Assembly (NCBI RefSeq): GCF_000237925.1
Contig: NC_031502.1
Coordinates: 31,091,229-31,155,228 of the forward strand
Reading direction: 5' to 3'
DNA length: 64,000 bases
From: Schistosoma mansoni
Lineage: Eukaryota; Platyhelminthes; Trematoda; Strigeidida; Schistosomatidae
The notes beneath the pieces were generated by a model, which worked only from the letters and a program-made list of their open reading frames with translations, had not been told where the DNA came from and did not search any database. This document shows positions 54,595-64,000 of this stretch, one piece after another (positions within the stretch are counted from its first letter, which is position 1; every line of letters starts with the position of its first letter). The position numbers and the translations under genes were made by a program.

Positions 54595-55144
54595 TATTAC
54601 CATAGGTATGGTAAAATACAAGTTATGGTGTATAAAGTTTAATTGCAACGTGTAAACATACTCTATCAGGAAAAATAAACAATAACTTCATTTTGTTTTT
54701 AATACAATTCAAACATTAGTAATTGGTAATGCTAGTTAATCAAAGACAGTGTAAAATCTGGTATAAATGAGAATCGATCGAAGTTGGTACATCCAAAACA
54801 AGTACACAGACAAAGAAAATTAGCGAGGCGAGGTGAACGGGGTAATAACAATACTCACCAAAATGAAAAGCTGATATTAAGACAATAACTGAAGATGAAT
54901 AAATAAGATCGCAGATTAAATGGCAGGGGATGAAATTAAGCTCGAAATCTACGGGGGTGTAAAGGATAAATACAACTACATTATCATAATCAGTTTTGAA
55001 GGGTGTCGCTAAGCACCTTCAACAAGAAAGCTGACTCCTCTACAGTACAACTTTGGTCAGAAGTTACTGACGTTACAAATTAATTTCATCTCGGTTTGAC
55101 CACTTTTAACCTTATAATAACACATTCCTATAGTATCCAGTATA
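54595..55144. other. Region without a recognisable gene
   Basis: AT-rich spacer between two repeat complexes. No ORF, RNA gene or repeat that I recognise. Confidence 0.4.
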
Positions 55145-55389
55145 GATTATATCAGTCAGTCAGTCAGTCAGTTACAACGTAGAACTTCGTACGTACGTAC
55201 ATCAGTTCGAGTTGCCATACCACATTAGCACAGAGATGCAGTTGTCGATTCAAATCCCATAGTGGTAGAAGTAGTAAGAGTATAAGTATTATGTGAAAGA
55301 TAAGGGTTTGAAGATGTTATTGAAGGAGCATAATACGGTGAAATAAATTTGGAAAGGGAAAAAGAGAGAGACATGAAGAAGTCAGAAGA

Positions 55390-57706
55390 TTAGAATTTGG
55401 CAGAACACAAAGAGTGGATGCACCTTCGCCATTGCAAACGATTTTGAGCCATGTCATTCAAGGTCTCTAACCATCGGTTGCTATCATCTCGCGAATCCCA
55501 ACCAAGTAGTCTACACCTACCAGCACGGCCCAGTCCACTTGTCAGCGACTTCATGGATTTATGCCATGTTTTGGTCTGGCCGCCCCTAGCTTTCTTCCAA
55601 CCTGCTCCTACACCATAAAGCATTGCACGTCGGGGCAGTCGGTGGTTGGGCATACGTAACCCATGTCCCAGCCATCTCAACTGATGAAGTTTCACTACTT
55701 CATCAATCGATTTGCCATCCTTACCTAGTACCCGTTTCCTAACATCTGCATTACTTACCCGGTGATCCCAGGATATACGAGCAATGAGTCGAAGACACCT
55801 ATGATCGAATACTAGTAGCCCACGAATATCCTCTACTCTTACCGGCCATGTTTCACTGTCGTAAAGTAGGACGGAACGGACTGCTGCACAGTAAACCCGT
55901 CCTTTTGTTGCTAGACGGATATCTCGCCTACGCCATAAATGGCGCAAGTTGGAGAAAGCTAGACGAGCCTTCTGTATCCGTGCTGAGATTTCGTCACACA
56001 TCAGACCACAAGGGCTGATGAGACTCCCAAGATAAGTGAAGCTGTCAATACGTTCAACTACTTCACTCCCTATCATTAGTTCAGGTGTCGATGCAACCCA
56101 ATCCTGAAGTAACATTTTGCACTTCGAGGGAGAGAATCGCATCCCGAACATGCCTGCATTGTTGCTTATAGTGGTCAGAAGACTCTGAATCTTGTCAGCG
56201 TCTTCACCAAATAAAACTATGTCGTCGGCGTATTCTAAGTCAACAAGTGAATCTCCCAGTAAAAGTTCAACTCCTGGAGATTGAGATGATGAAAGTGATA
56301 TCTCTAAAAGCATGTCGACGACAAAGTTAAACAAGAATGGCGAGAGTGGACAGCCCTGACGAACACCACTTGAGGTAACCAATTCTGATGACAGTTCGCC
56401 ATAGGCTCTAACTCGACCAGTTGTGTCCGAGCAGATAGCCTTTATGAGGTTAATGTGCTTCTTTGATACTCCTTTCACTGACAAACACTGCCATAGAACC
56501 TCACGATCCACGGAGTCAAATGCCGCCTTAAGGTAAAGAGATACTACTGTAGTGAACAAAACACTGATTGGGGACAATCGAATGTATTTAAGCAAATATT
56601 ACAGACTATCTCAGTAAATTCTGATTACCAAACAATGAACAGTCAATTTGCAAATTAACAACCAATTGTTTCAATCTTCACTGTTTCTTCTCTTATTCCA
56701 TTGCTAATGCATTTTCCAGACGATTGCGCTTCATTTCAGTTCTTTTCTCATCGGTCTTCTGCCAAAATACATTCTATGTCTGACCCACACCATATACTAC
56801 TTATATGGATATAAGTAGACCACACCACACTACTATTGTGGGACGTCTGAATGTATGTCTATGTTCTAGGACCTGACGTAGAGTGAATATGTGGTCTATG
56901 CAACCACGTCCAGGTCGGAAACCGGCCTGGTTTTCTCTAGCCTGCTCTTCACGAGCTTTGGTTAGGCGTCCAAGTATTATTGAAGCTAATATTTTAGACA
57001 CTATATTAGTCAAACTGATTCCTCTGTGATTGTCACAGGACTTTTGTCCTTTCTTATAGACTGGCACAATCGGTGATTGGGACCAGTCAGATGGAATTAC
57101 GTCCAGTTCCCAGATCCTACCTAAGACCTCAGTCAATCTCGTTGCTAGTACTGGACCACCATCCTTAAAAATCTCAAGGGTAAACCAGTCAGGGCCTGCG
57201 GCTCTCTCTCGCTTTAGATTTCTTATAGCTTTTTCAACCTCGTAGAGAGTTGGAGGACTCACCTCAATTTGCCATTCAGGACGACTGGGGATCGTGGGTA
57301 ACTGAAGTGTGGCTGAAGGCCAGTTGAACTGATCACTAAAGTGTTCTGCCCATCGATCTAATCTCCTGGATTGAGAATGAATGAGATGCCCATCTTTGTC
57401 TGAGATAGTTTCGCTAATAGTTGGGTTCCTAATGCCGGTTTCTTTAATAAGTCTGAATAGCTGTCTGCTGTTACCTATTGCCGCTGCCTTTTCCATCTCT
57501 CTTCCTTTCGCTACCCACCACTGTTCACGATCATTGTATAGGCTTCTTATTAGCCTTCGCTTAAGCTGACTCCGCTCTTCGTTATGTTCAGAGCCAGGTG
57601 GGATGAGTTTTCGAGCATCTATCAGTGCGGTAGATACTGCCGAGATCCATTGTTTCTCCCTAACCTTATGGCTTATCTTACTAGCGGATATCACTGCTGT
57701 TTCCAC
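55390..57706 (-). pseudogene. RTE LINE reverse transcriptase and C-terminus (split by insertion)
   Basis: 57706-56834 carries the RT fingers (RAAGPDWFTLEIFKDGG, IWELDVIPSDWSQSPIVPVY, NHRGISLTNI, NQAGFRPGRGCIDHIF). 56547-55390 carries the palm (LKAAFDSVDREVLW, GVRQGCPLSPFLFN, LEYADDIVLFGEDADK with an intact YADD), then thumb and C-terminal blocks (SFTYLGSLI, LLYDSETWPV, LRWLGHGLRMPNHRLPRRAM, WLETLNDMAQNRLQWRRCIH). The gap between is the inserted LTR-like block, whose removal restores the V-F-L-D-L-K-A motif order. Confidence 0.9.
56548..56829 (-). repeat. LTR-like insert in the LINE, with CTAC target duplication
   Basis: 282 bp, TGTGGTGTGG...TTCACTACA on the minus strand (TG...CA), flanked by CTAC on both sides (56544-56547 and 56830-56833, plus strand). 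It aligns with the repeat at 40103-40388. Size, ends and 4-bp duplication are what a Gypsy-type solo LTR would leave. Confidence 0.7.
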
Positions 57707-57883
57707 AGCTTTACGGATGTCATTCCACGCTGCTTCGGGGTGAGCACAACTTACATGTCTGTCTAACTGTTTTTCCAGTTGTTCCTGAAATATATTCTTA
57801 GCTTGCCTACCATTAAGTAGAACCCTTAGAGGCTTCCCTGCAGTGTCTTTCCTACGTCCAGTAAGACGCAGACAGATACGTGT

Positions 57884-59037
57884 TCACACTAGAGCATGAT
57901 CTGAGTCTAAACATGTGCCCCAGAATGATCGACAGTCTTCTATCGAGCCCCTCCATCGGTGGATGATAGCGATGTGATCTAATTGGGTCCAACTTTGGGA
58001 CGAATTCGGGGGTCGCCATGTCAAAAGATATTTTTCCTTATGCTTAAAGTTAGTATTTGCAAGAAATAGGCGGTTATCTGAGCACAGCTGCAACAGACGG
58101 TCGCCATTATCTGTTCTTTTAGCCATGACACCATAAGATCCACCCAGGTGTCTTTCCCTTTCACTTAGTTTACCTACTTGAGCATTAAAGTCACCTGCCA
58201 CTATTACTACATCAGAACGCCTAGCTTTTCGGAGAAGGTCAGAAAGTTTCCTGTAAAACTCATCTTTTATATCATCTGAGCTGCAGTCAGTGGGAGAGTG
58301 GGCAGAGACAACGACGAGTTTCCGTCTTTCCGAGTCCTTACTGATCCGTTTAGTCGGACAGTGTATAGAGGACTGTCTACTGGGATCCAGTCTAAAAGAG
58401 CTAGTTCTGCCCTAGGACTTAATGCTATACCTACTCCAGCGAGGCCACGGGAAGCAGCATCAGGGCTTCCAGATACACGAAGCGTGTATCGAGATGGTTC
58501 TTTATTTTGATTAGGTGCGGTAAAATGAATGACACTACTCGGATCTTGTATGCGCGTTTCGGAGACGCAGCACACATCGATGGTGTAAGATTCTAGAGTC
58601 CTAGTTAAGGAAGCCTGTTGTCTTATTTGGCACAATGTTCGGACATTAAAAGTTCCTATATGTAGTTTAGAGCGTGGTTTCAGGAGACCAGGAATAACGT
58701 TCCGTGTACTTGAATCGTTTGCCCTAGCGATGCGAGATGATAAAAGGACGTGGGAAAGGTTAGTCGTGGAGATAAGAGAGTTATTAGGAGGTGTAGGAAG
58801 GATTTGAAAGTGACCAACTTGGTCTCGTGTGCTGTTACGGGTATGAGGGCTAATATCACTTCCCGGCTGCCCACACCGTGGAAGGGTATTTCTTGAGGGA
58901 CCTGAAAAAGAAGTTGGATTAGTGTTGGTCTTAACGACCTGGGAGCGTGACCGCAGTGCCCAAGGGACAACTGCTTGAGGCCGGTCACGCACGGCCTTTT
59001 TGTGGGGGATTTTTGACGTGTTAGCTCCGTTCTTCAA
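57884..59037 (-). pseudogene. RTE LINE endonuclease domain (broken frame)
   Basis: Two consecutive frames. The first (59037-58267) has a Pro/Ser-rich leader, then KLHIGTFNVRTLCQIRQQAS and IDVCCVSETRIQDPSSV, with the catalytic Glu in SETRIQ. The second (58201-57884) has VAGDFNAQVGKLSERER (catalytic Asp/Asn), LFLANTNFKH, TWRPPNSSQSWTQLDHI and DSDHALV (catalytic Asp-His). All the exonuclease-endonuclease-phosphatase motifs are there, but a break between the halves disrupts the protein. Confidence 0.88.
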
Positions 59038-59375
59038 AGGACCTTACCGCCGGAGACGGAAATCCGTGGGATAAGGCGAGGTGTGCATTTTTAGGGTCGA
59101 CCTTTTCTAACCCCACCCCTCCTTGTGGGAAGGCAGCATCGCTGTCATGCTGGTTGTCTGAAGGAAACACCTTACTGACGTCACACCTCTGTACAGTCGG
59201 CAGTACGACTTCGCCTTCGGACCTTGGGATTGCTGCTTTTAGTCTTACCGCTCTTCAACCGACCTGTCTGGCATGGTAGGACCTCGAGGAACGATTGTTC
59301 CAGCCAGCATAGCTCGATTGCTTCATCACGATAGGCAAGCCCAACCACCACGTCAAGGTAGCAGCAACGGTCGGG

Positions 59376-59690
59376 CAGGTTCTTTCCAAGCAGAAACTAC
59401 TTGGGAAGAATGTTTCATTTTGCGCACAGTGACTCGGCGCAACCAGCATTCCGGTTACACTTTAAGGAGTGCGCGATCAGAAAAGTTTTGTGACAACTAG
59501 CTTAACAATGCCACCTTGACAATGATGTGCCGGTAGACAGTCCGTTTACCGACAGGTTCTTTCCAAGCAGAAACTACTTGGGAAGAATGTTTCATTTTGC
59601 GCACAGTAACTCGGCGCAACCAGCATTCCGGTTACACTTTAAGGAGTACGCGATCAGAAAAGTTTTGTGATAACTAGCTTAGTAAAGCCC
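59376..59690 (+). repeat. Tandem 177-bp monomers
   Basis: Two head-to-tail copies (59376-59552 and 59553-59690, the second cut) share CAGGTTCTTTCCAAGCAG, AAACTACTTGGGAAGAATG, TTTCATTTTGCGCACAGT and GGCGCAACCAGCATTCCGG nearly without change. They lie just upstream of the LINE's endonuclease and may be its 5' UTR monomers. A third, more diverged unit follows at 60190-60310. Confidence 0.85.
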
Positions 59691-60180
59691 CCAAATGCCT
59701 TAATATGGCCGAGGGTGGGTAGTCAGCACTCTCAAAATACTCTCACATAGCCACGTGTATACAGTCACTGTCAGGGAAGACTTACTGCCTTCTCGCGGCG
59801 GAGATGTTGTTTACGAAATTGAGAGGACAAAAAGTGAATGTCCGTCGCTTTAACCGGGTCAGTGGACCCACCTAGGAGAGTTGGAAAACTCTGAATCCAA
59901 ACCAATGGTGCACATGGGCTCCAGGATACTGAGGGAGCAAATGCCATGTGAGCCTGTTGTTGGTCACCGACTACCATGAGACTGCATCTCCTAACGTTGC
60001 TCCACTGCGTTGTGGATTAGACCTGTAGGTCAAAGGCTCGAATGGCCACCTAAGAAAATTACCTGATTCGGCTCAGGCATCCGGGCAGTACTCCAGCCCT
60101 CACACATATCGAATTATACATGTGGCGAATATGTATTTGATGCTTCTCTGTACCGATATGTGTGCCTAAATAAATAAATA
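59691..60180 (+). mobile_element. Insert with (AAAT)n tail inside the monomer array
   Basis: About 490 bp ending in GTGCCTAAATAAATAAATAAA separates monomers 2 and 3. Its last ~70 bp match the 3' end of the LINE at 40.8 kb (GTACCGATATGTGTGCCTAAAT here; GTACCAATATGTATGTGTTTAAAT there). It therefore looks like a 5'-truncated LINE or LINE-dependent SINE that landed in the array. No coding part is recognisable. Confidence 0.6.
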
Positions 60181-60189
60181 AAAGTAATG

Positions 60190-60310
60190 ACACTTACACA
60201 ATGATGTGTCGGTAGACGGTCCCTTCACTGACAGGTTCCTATTTCCAGGCAGAAACTGCTTGGGAAGAAAGTTTCGTTTTGCGCACAGTGACTTACTTGG
60301 CGCAATCAGC
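60190..60310 (+). repeat. Third, diverged 177-bp-type monomer
   Basis: Reads ACAATGATGTGTCGGTAGAC, then CAGGCAGAAACTGCTTGGGA, then GTTTTGCGCACAGTGAC, matching the two upstream monomers with several differences and a truncated end. Confidence 0.75.
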
Positions 60311-62546
60311 ATTAATGTATGCTACTTCGAGTTAATGTACTTATTACTGACGGAAAAAAATAGACTTACACGATCATATAATCAAATATGAAGAAAGTTG
60401 ATTAAGTACAAATGTTTGTGAGAATGAATTAGTATCTATGTGACTGATTTATAAATTAAATCTATTCTCAAATCAATGAGTTATGGGCAGAAGAACAACA
60501 CACTTTTTAAATGACTAAAATATATTAAGTTAGTATTATATTTTGGACTAAGTACCCTTAGAATTTATTTATGTTATTTAGACCCTACTTAGCTTAGTTT
60601 GATGAACGATACCTTCTGGTTAGTTCATTTGATATTGTTGGTATGCTTTATTGATGTCCAATTCGTGGTCTGATTTTATTATTACCTACGTGATTATTCA
60701 TCAAAATAGAAGAGGCATATCACGTATATTGGCTCACAAGTGTGAAATAGGGAGGTTTGGGATCCTAATTTATACTTTGAATTATGTTTACGGTGTCAAG
60801 TTTTGTTATTTGGTTAAACAATGCTGAAGTTAGATCTTTTGGAAAAGGAGCGTCCACCCTACAAGTAATAGATTTTATTGCTTTTTGGACATTGCTTTAT
60901 GAGCTTGTTATGAACTAAGTATCAACTCACATCTGTTTAGAAATGGTCATGTAACAAGTGACTGAAGTTAAGAAGCATTTTATACTGCTTATTTTCAAAC
61001 TGTTATTTGGTGAGATTTTCGTGTTAATGATGTTTTAGCAATATTTATATAACTGAGGTACATTTGCTTGTGCAACATTTTGAAGTTGTGAAACGGCACA
61101 ACTAGAACCGGCTAACCGGAATACGAAAAAATGTAAAGTTGATTCAGTGGTGCTATTTTTGTAGAATACCCCCGTAAGATGAAATCAATTTGAACCAAAG
61201 ATTAGTCTTAAAAAGTAAAGTAGTGCCACTCATAAAAATTTCTTTTGAGTAGAGCATCTATCACCAATTCTTGATATTCTTACAGAATAGGACCACACAC
61301 TAGTTTGCATTACCCATAGTTGTCGCACGGGTAAACAAACTAAAAAGAAGTCAAGGTAGTGATCCTGATAGCGATAACTAGAGTAATGAAAGGTAAATGA
61401 AAAACAAGCCTAAGGAAAAGATGGGGAATCGAAAGATCAAAAGTATCCAATTACACATTGTTGAAGACCCACAGATAAATAATATCTGGATCACTGTGAA
61501 CAGGTTTTATTCACATCATCTATTGGTTAATGCCCAACTTCCAGTGAAAAAGCATAAAGGAAACAAGGAAGGCGAAAGTATCGATCTTGACCCGTCCGAA
61601 TTCTTAAGTTATTTATTCAAACAGTAAACAAGCGACGAGAAATTGGTTCAGAGATTCACATCATAACTTTCAGGCTACTTTGTTGGATTACGATCATTAG
61701 ATATTTTGAAGGTAGAGTGTGAGGATTGGAGTCTGAAGAAAGACCGCACTTGAACTCTATAAATGGAGTTAAGAAGTATGGGACAAGCTCCTCAAATATT
61801 AAGCATTTAGCTAATGAAGTGCTGCCCTGATTGACACAAGGCCAGAATACGGTAATAATACGCTTGTCCCAGAGCCAATGAAGAAGTTATATAGTGAAAA
61901 CCAAGAAAACCGAGCGAACGATGAGAATCGGTGGCGAATAGGACTAAAGTGTTGTTGATGTTTAGACGAGTACCTTTTTTGAGGTCTTGAAAGTCGTCTA
62001 TCAGTGGTGTTATCGACCTAGAAGAACGATCATTGAGTTTAAATGAAAACTAGCCATTACATATAGCCTCTCCGTAAATATTTGCACAACGTCGCGTTCT
62101 CTGTGAGCGGAACTCCAGCAAGTATATTGGTTTTGTTCTCCTGTCGAACCTCGGATTAAGAAACCATACTGCCTACTTTGAAACTTCATGGATAAAAAAG
62201 AGTAGGCGCTGGACTTTCTTAGCCACTTCTATGTGAAGGTAACCACCAGACATACTAACTATTTATGGTACACTCTACAGACACAATTCTCTGGAAGATA
62301 TAGCACGTATGATGATTTAAAACGTAACCCTTTCAACCTTACTGATCGTCAGTAAATTAAATCAACTGCGTTTACTAAATAACAAAAGGAAAGTCGAGAG
62401 CTCTGTCGATGACTTAGATTAGATTATATTCACTGATCGTAATCAGTGACTGTTAGACATTGAATAAAATCCGGGTAAAAAAATAATTTCTCAGACGATA
62501 CTAAAAATACAATACTATGCCATAAAAGTCTGGACGAATTTTAAAC
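60311..62546. other. Region without a recognisable gene; one orphan open frame
   Basis: No domain found. A 76-codon plus-strand frame at 61397-61627 (IQLHIVEDPQINNIWITVNR, then a Lys-rich stretch, ending FLSYLFKQ) looks somewhat protein-like, but has no family match, no polyadenylation signal nearby and no conserved neighbour. Its reality is doubtful. Confidence 0.3.
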
Positions 62547-63030
62547 TTACAACTTTGTAGTATGTAGATAATCTTCATATGAAACTCGACCGTCACAATC
62601 TTGGTCAAACTCTCTGAAAATAGTACGCAGTAGACCAGATGGTAAAGATGGTAAGTATCGACTCCATATTTTGTGTAAATCATTCATTGTGACAAAGTCC
62701 CTCGAATTTAGATCTAAACAATCAAATGATAATCTATTGTGTTCGTCAATATGTGGAAGATTATTCTGAAAATGTTTCTGAAGCATTTGGACGGAAGAAA
62801 GAAAACTATTTACAATCAGAAAATAAATAGTTTACAAACCCAGAAAATGTTATACCAATTGGCTCACCATTGAGATTTGATTCTGAAAATGATAAAATAC
62901 ATTTCATCTCTTCTTTATTCGGTTTTCTTCCATAAAGTTCAATAAATAACAATTTGCAGCCTTCTTTATCCACGTACAATCCATCAGGACAGCTATAATT
63001 GCTAAAGACTTTACGCAAGAAACTGAACAT
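62547..63030 (-). CDS. EFCAB11: EF-hand protein resembling EFCAB11 (probably partial)
   Basis: Two exons, 63030-62836 and 62777-62547, with a 58-bp intron (donor TTT|GTAAAC, acceptor GCTTCAG). The first has a degenerate EF pair (GLYVDKEGCKLLFIELYGRK, PNKEEMKCIL), matching GYLSREDFKTAVVMLFGYKP in human EFCAB11. The second has FDCLDLNSRDFVTMNDLHKI, then FREFDQDCDGRVSYEDYL with a canonical calcium loop (D-x-D-x-D-G at 1, 3, 5, 6 and Asp at 12), matching FREVDRDSDGHVSFRDFE. The TAA stop overlaps a perfect donor (TT|GTAAGT), so another exon may follow. The ATG at 63030 may be a true start, or TTCAG just inside it an acceptor. Function of EFCAB11 is poorly known. Confidence 0.75.
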
Positions 63031-63794
63031 ATTAATGGAGTGGTTTGAATAAAAGACTTGATAAGGTCCAGCTAGCTAGTAAAAAAACAGCTGATGAGGT
63101 CTTCCTACAGGTCAAGCATTATGGTGCGAAAAAGTCTATAAAATAAAAAGATAGGCAGCAATTCAGTGCACCAGTAAATTAAAAAACAAGAAACACAGAC
63201 ATGGAGAATCACTGGCATGCTTAACCACTTAAGAAATTCTCTGTGTTCATGAAATTCGACTCGATATCACCAAAACACGTTAATAACATGCTAATAATAT
63301 AACTAGAATCGAACAGTTACAGTAAGCAGTCAAGCAGAATGACGGTATATCTGCCTGAGAGGTTCACTTAAACATATACTGATTCTCTCGTGATGATTTT
63401 AGATGTTCTTTCCAGGGGTAGCTTGGTAGAAATCTTAGTAAGTATTGCAACTATTTTGATTTTCACAAATTGACAACTTTGCAATACAACACTAGTTAAA
63501 TAAATATATAAACTTACCACATCTTACAAATTTCGATCAATCTTTAAAGTCGCATTAAAATGAGTTAAATTAACAAAAATGCCCCAACTTGCGGCTGATT
63601 GGACCAAAGGGTTTATATATTTAGGAACCATAAAGAAAATAATAAATACATGATTTTGATACCTAGCATGCTGCAATCTCTGAAAGATATTGTTCGGACG
63701 ATTTTATCCTGGTTTTCGGATATTATAGTAATTGTTATGTCTGTGGCCGAGTGGATGATTTGCTAATGTGTGGCTCGATAGAACCGCCAAACAG
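63031..63794. other. Region without a recognisable gene
   Basis: Possible upstream flank or intron of the EF-hand gene. A box-like word (TTGCTAATGTGTGGCTCGATAG) near 63760 does not make a tRNA. Confidence 0.35.
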
Positions 63795-64000
63795 GGAGCA
63801 GCGGATTATCGGTTGGAACAGTGACACGAAACCCGTACGAGCAGACTAGAGTGCTAACCGGTCCTGCGATCTGCCTAGCCCAACCAGTTAAGTCCAAAAC
63901 ACCAATAACAGCCTCAGTGGTAAAAATCATTATTTACAAACATACTGGGTTTTTATACAACCAAAGTAATCAATAACTGAGTATAACTCAACAATCGTAT
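63795..64000 (+). repeat. Interspersed repeat family B, copy 3 (cut by window end)
   Basis: Starts GGGAGCAGCGGATTATCGG and matches the first ~205 bp of the copies at 19.2 and 42.7 kb, including CCTGCGATCTGCCTAGCCC and AACACCAATAACAGCCTC. It continues beyond the window. Confidence 0.8.

Larger units (their letters stand above)
55145..59250 (-). mobile_element. Near-full-length RTE-type LINE, interrupted by an LTR
   Basis: Minus strand, in order: 5' leader, apurinic-type endonuclease (59037-57884), linker, reverse transcriptase (57706-55850), C-terminal region (to 55390), 3' UTR, and a (TGAC)n tail at about 55153-55172. It holds everything an RTE element needs in one reading order, but stops and frame changes separate the pieces, and a 282-bp LTR-like insert splits the RT. 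Its relatives supply the LINE fragments at 0.9, 8.5, 20.4 and 23.4 kb. Possibly the Perere-3/SR3 group; that name is from memory. Confidence 0.88.

Noticed and set aside
1-64000. CRISPR array, bacterial operons or phage
   Set aside because: No regularly spaced repeats; the genes have spliceosomal introns and the repeats are animal retroelements.

Overview
This window is almost certainly from a blood fluke of the genus Schistosoma. It is AT-rich, has genes with very short 5' introns, and carries schistosome repeats: a Smalpha-type SINE with a hammerhead relic, SR2/RTE-type LINEs, a Penelope-like element and Gypsy LTR elements. The species cannot be fixed from the sequence alone. Two 200-N gaps (14108-14307 and 49922-50121) mark it as a draft scaffold.

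Host genes. (1) 4014-18893, minus strand: an AF9/ENL (MLLT1/MLLT3) family gene. Seven exons with consensus splice sites and matching phases run from a YEATS domain (two exons) through long low-complexity exons to a C-terminal ANC1-homology domain. The first coding exon was not found. (2) 35297-37933, plus strand: NASP, the TPR histone chaperone, in four exons with 31- and 33-bp introns and a possible hidden third one. (3) 42102-47887, plus strand: a small secreted protein with eight cysteines, in two exons split by a 5.4-kb intron full of repeats. (4) 62547-63030, minus strand: an EF-hand protein resembling EFCAB11, probably partial.

Repeats region by region. 0.3-1.3 kb: a decayed LINE endonuclease. 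8.3-8.7, 16.8, 20.2-20.6 and 40.5-40.8 kb: LINE 3' ends. 13.8-15.3 kb: an identical 276-bp duplication abutting a gap. 15.5-16.2 and 48.0-49.6 kb: Penelope-like elements. 22.7-24.6 kb: inverted LTR copies enclosing a LINE piece and a gag piece. 27.2-28.3 kb: a CR1-like LINE. 28.3-34.9 kb: an SR2-type LINE split by a nearly complete Gypsy element with 326-bp LTRs and a CCAT target duplication. 46.5-46.9 kb: a solo LTR. 49.8-52.4 kb: a dense run of palindromes and SINEs. 52.5-54.6 kb: an SR2 fragment inside a 58-bp inverted repeat. 55.1-59.3 kb: a near-full-length RTE LINE with an LTR inserted in it, followed by 177-bp monomers.

The most interesting signal is a set of hammerhead-ribozyme-like motifs, in at least five unrelated sequence contexts, mostly between 41.4 and 52.4 kb: Penelope-like termini (with a paired change at core positions 3 and 8), a 120-bp inverted repeat with one motif in each arm, a perfect palindrome at an assembly gap, a tRNA-derived SINE (two copies) and a Smalpha copy that has lost most of its ribozyme. 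These were found by eye; no folding or database search was run.
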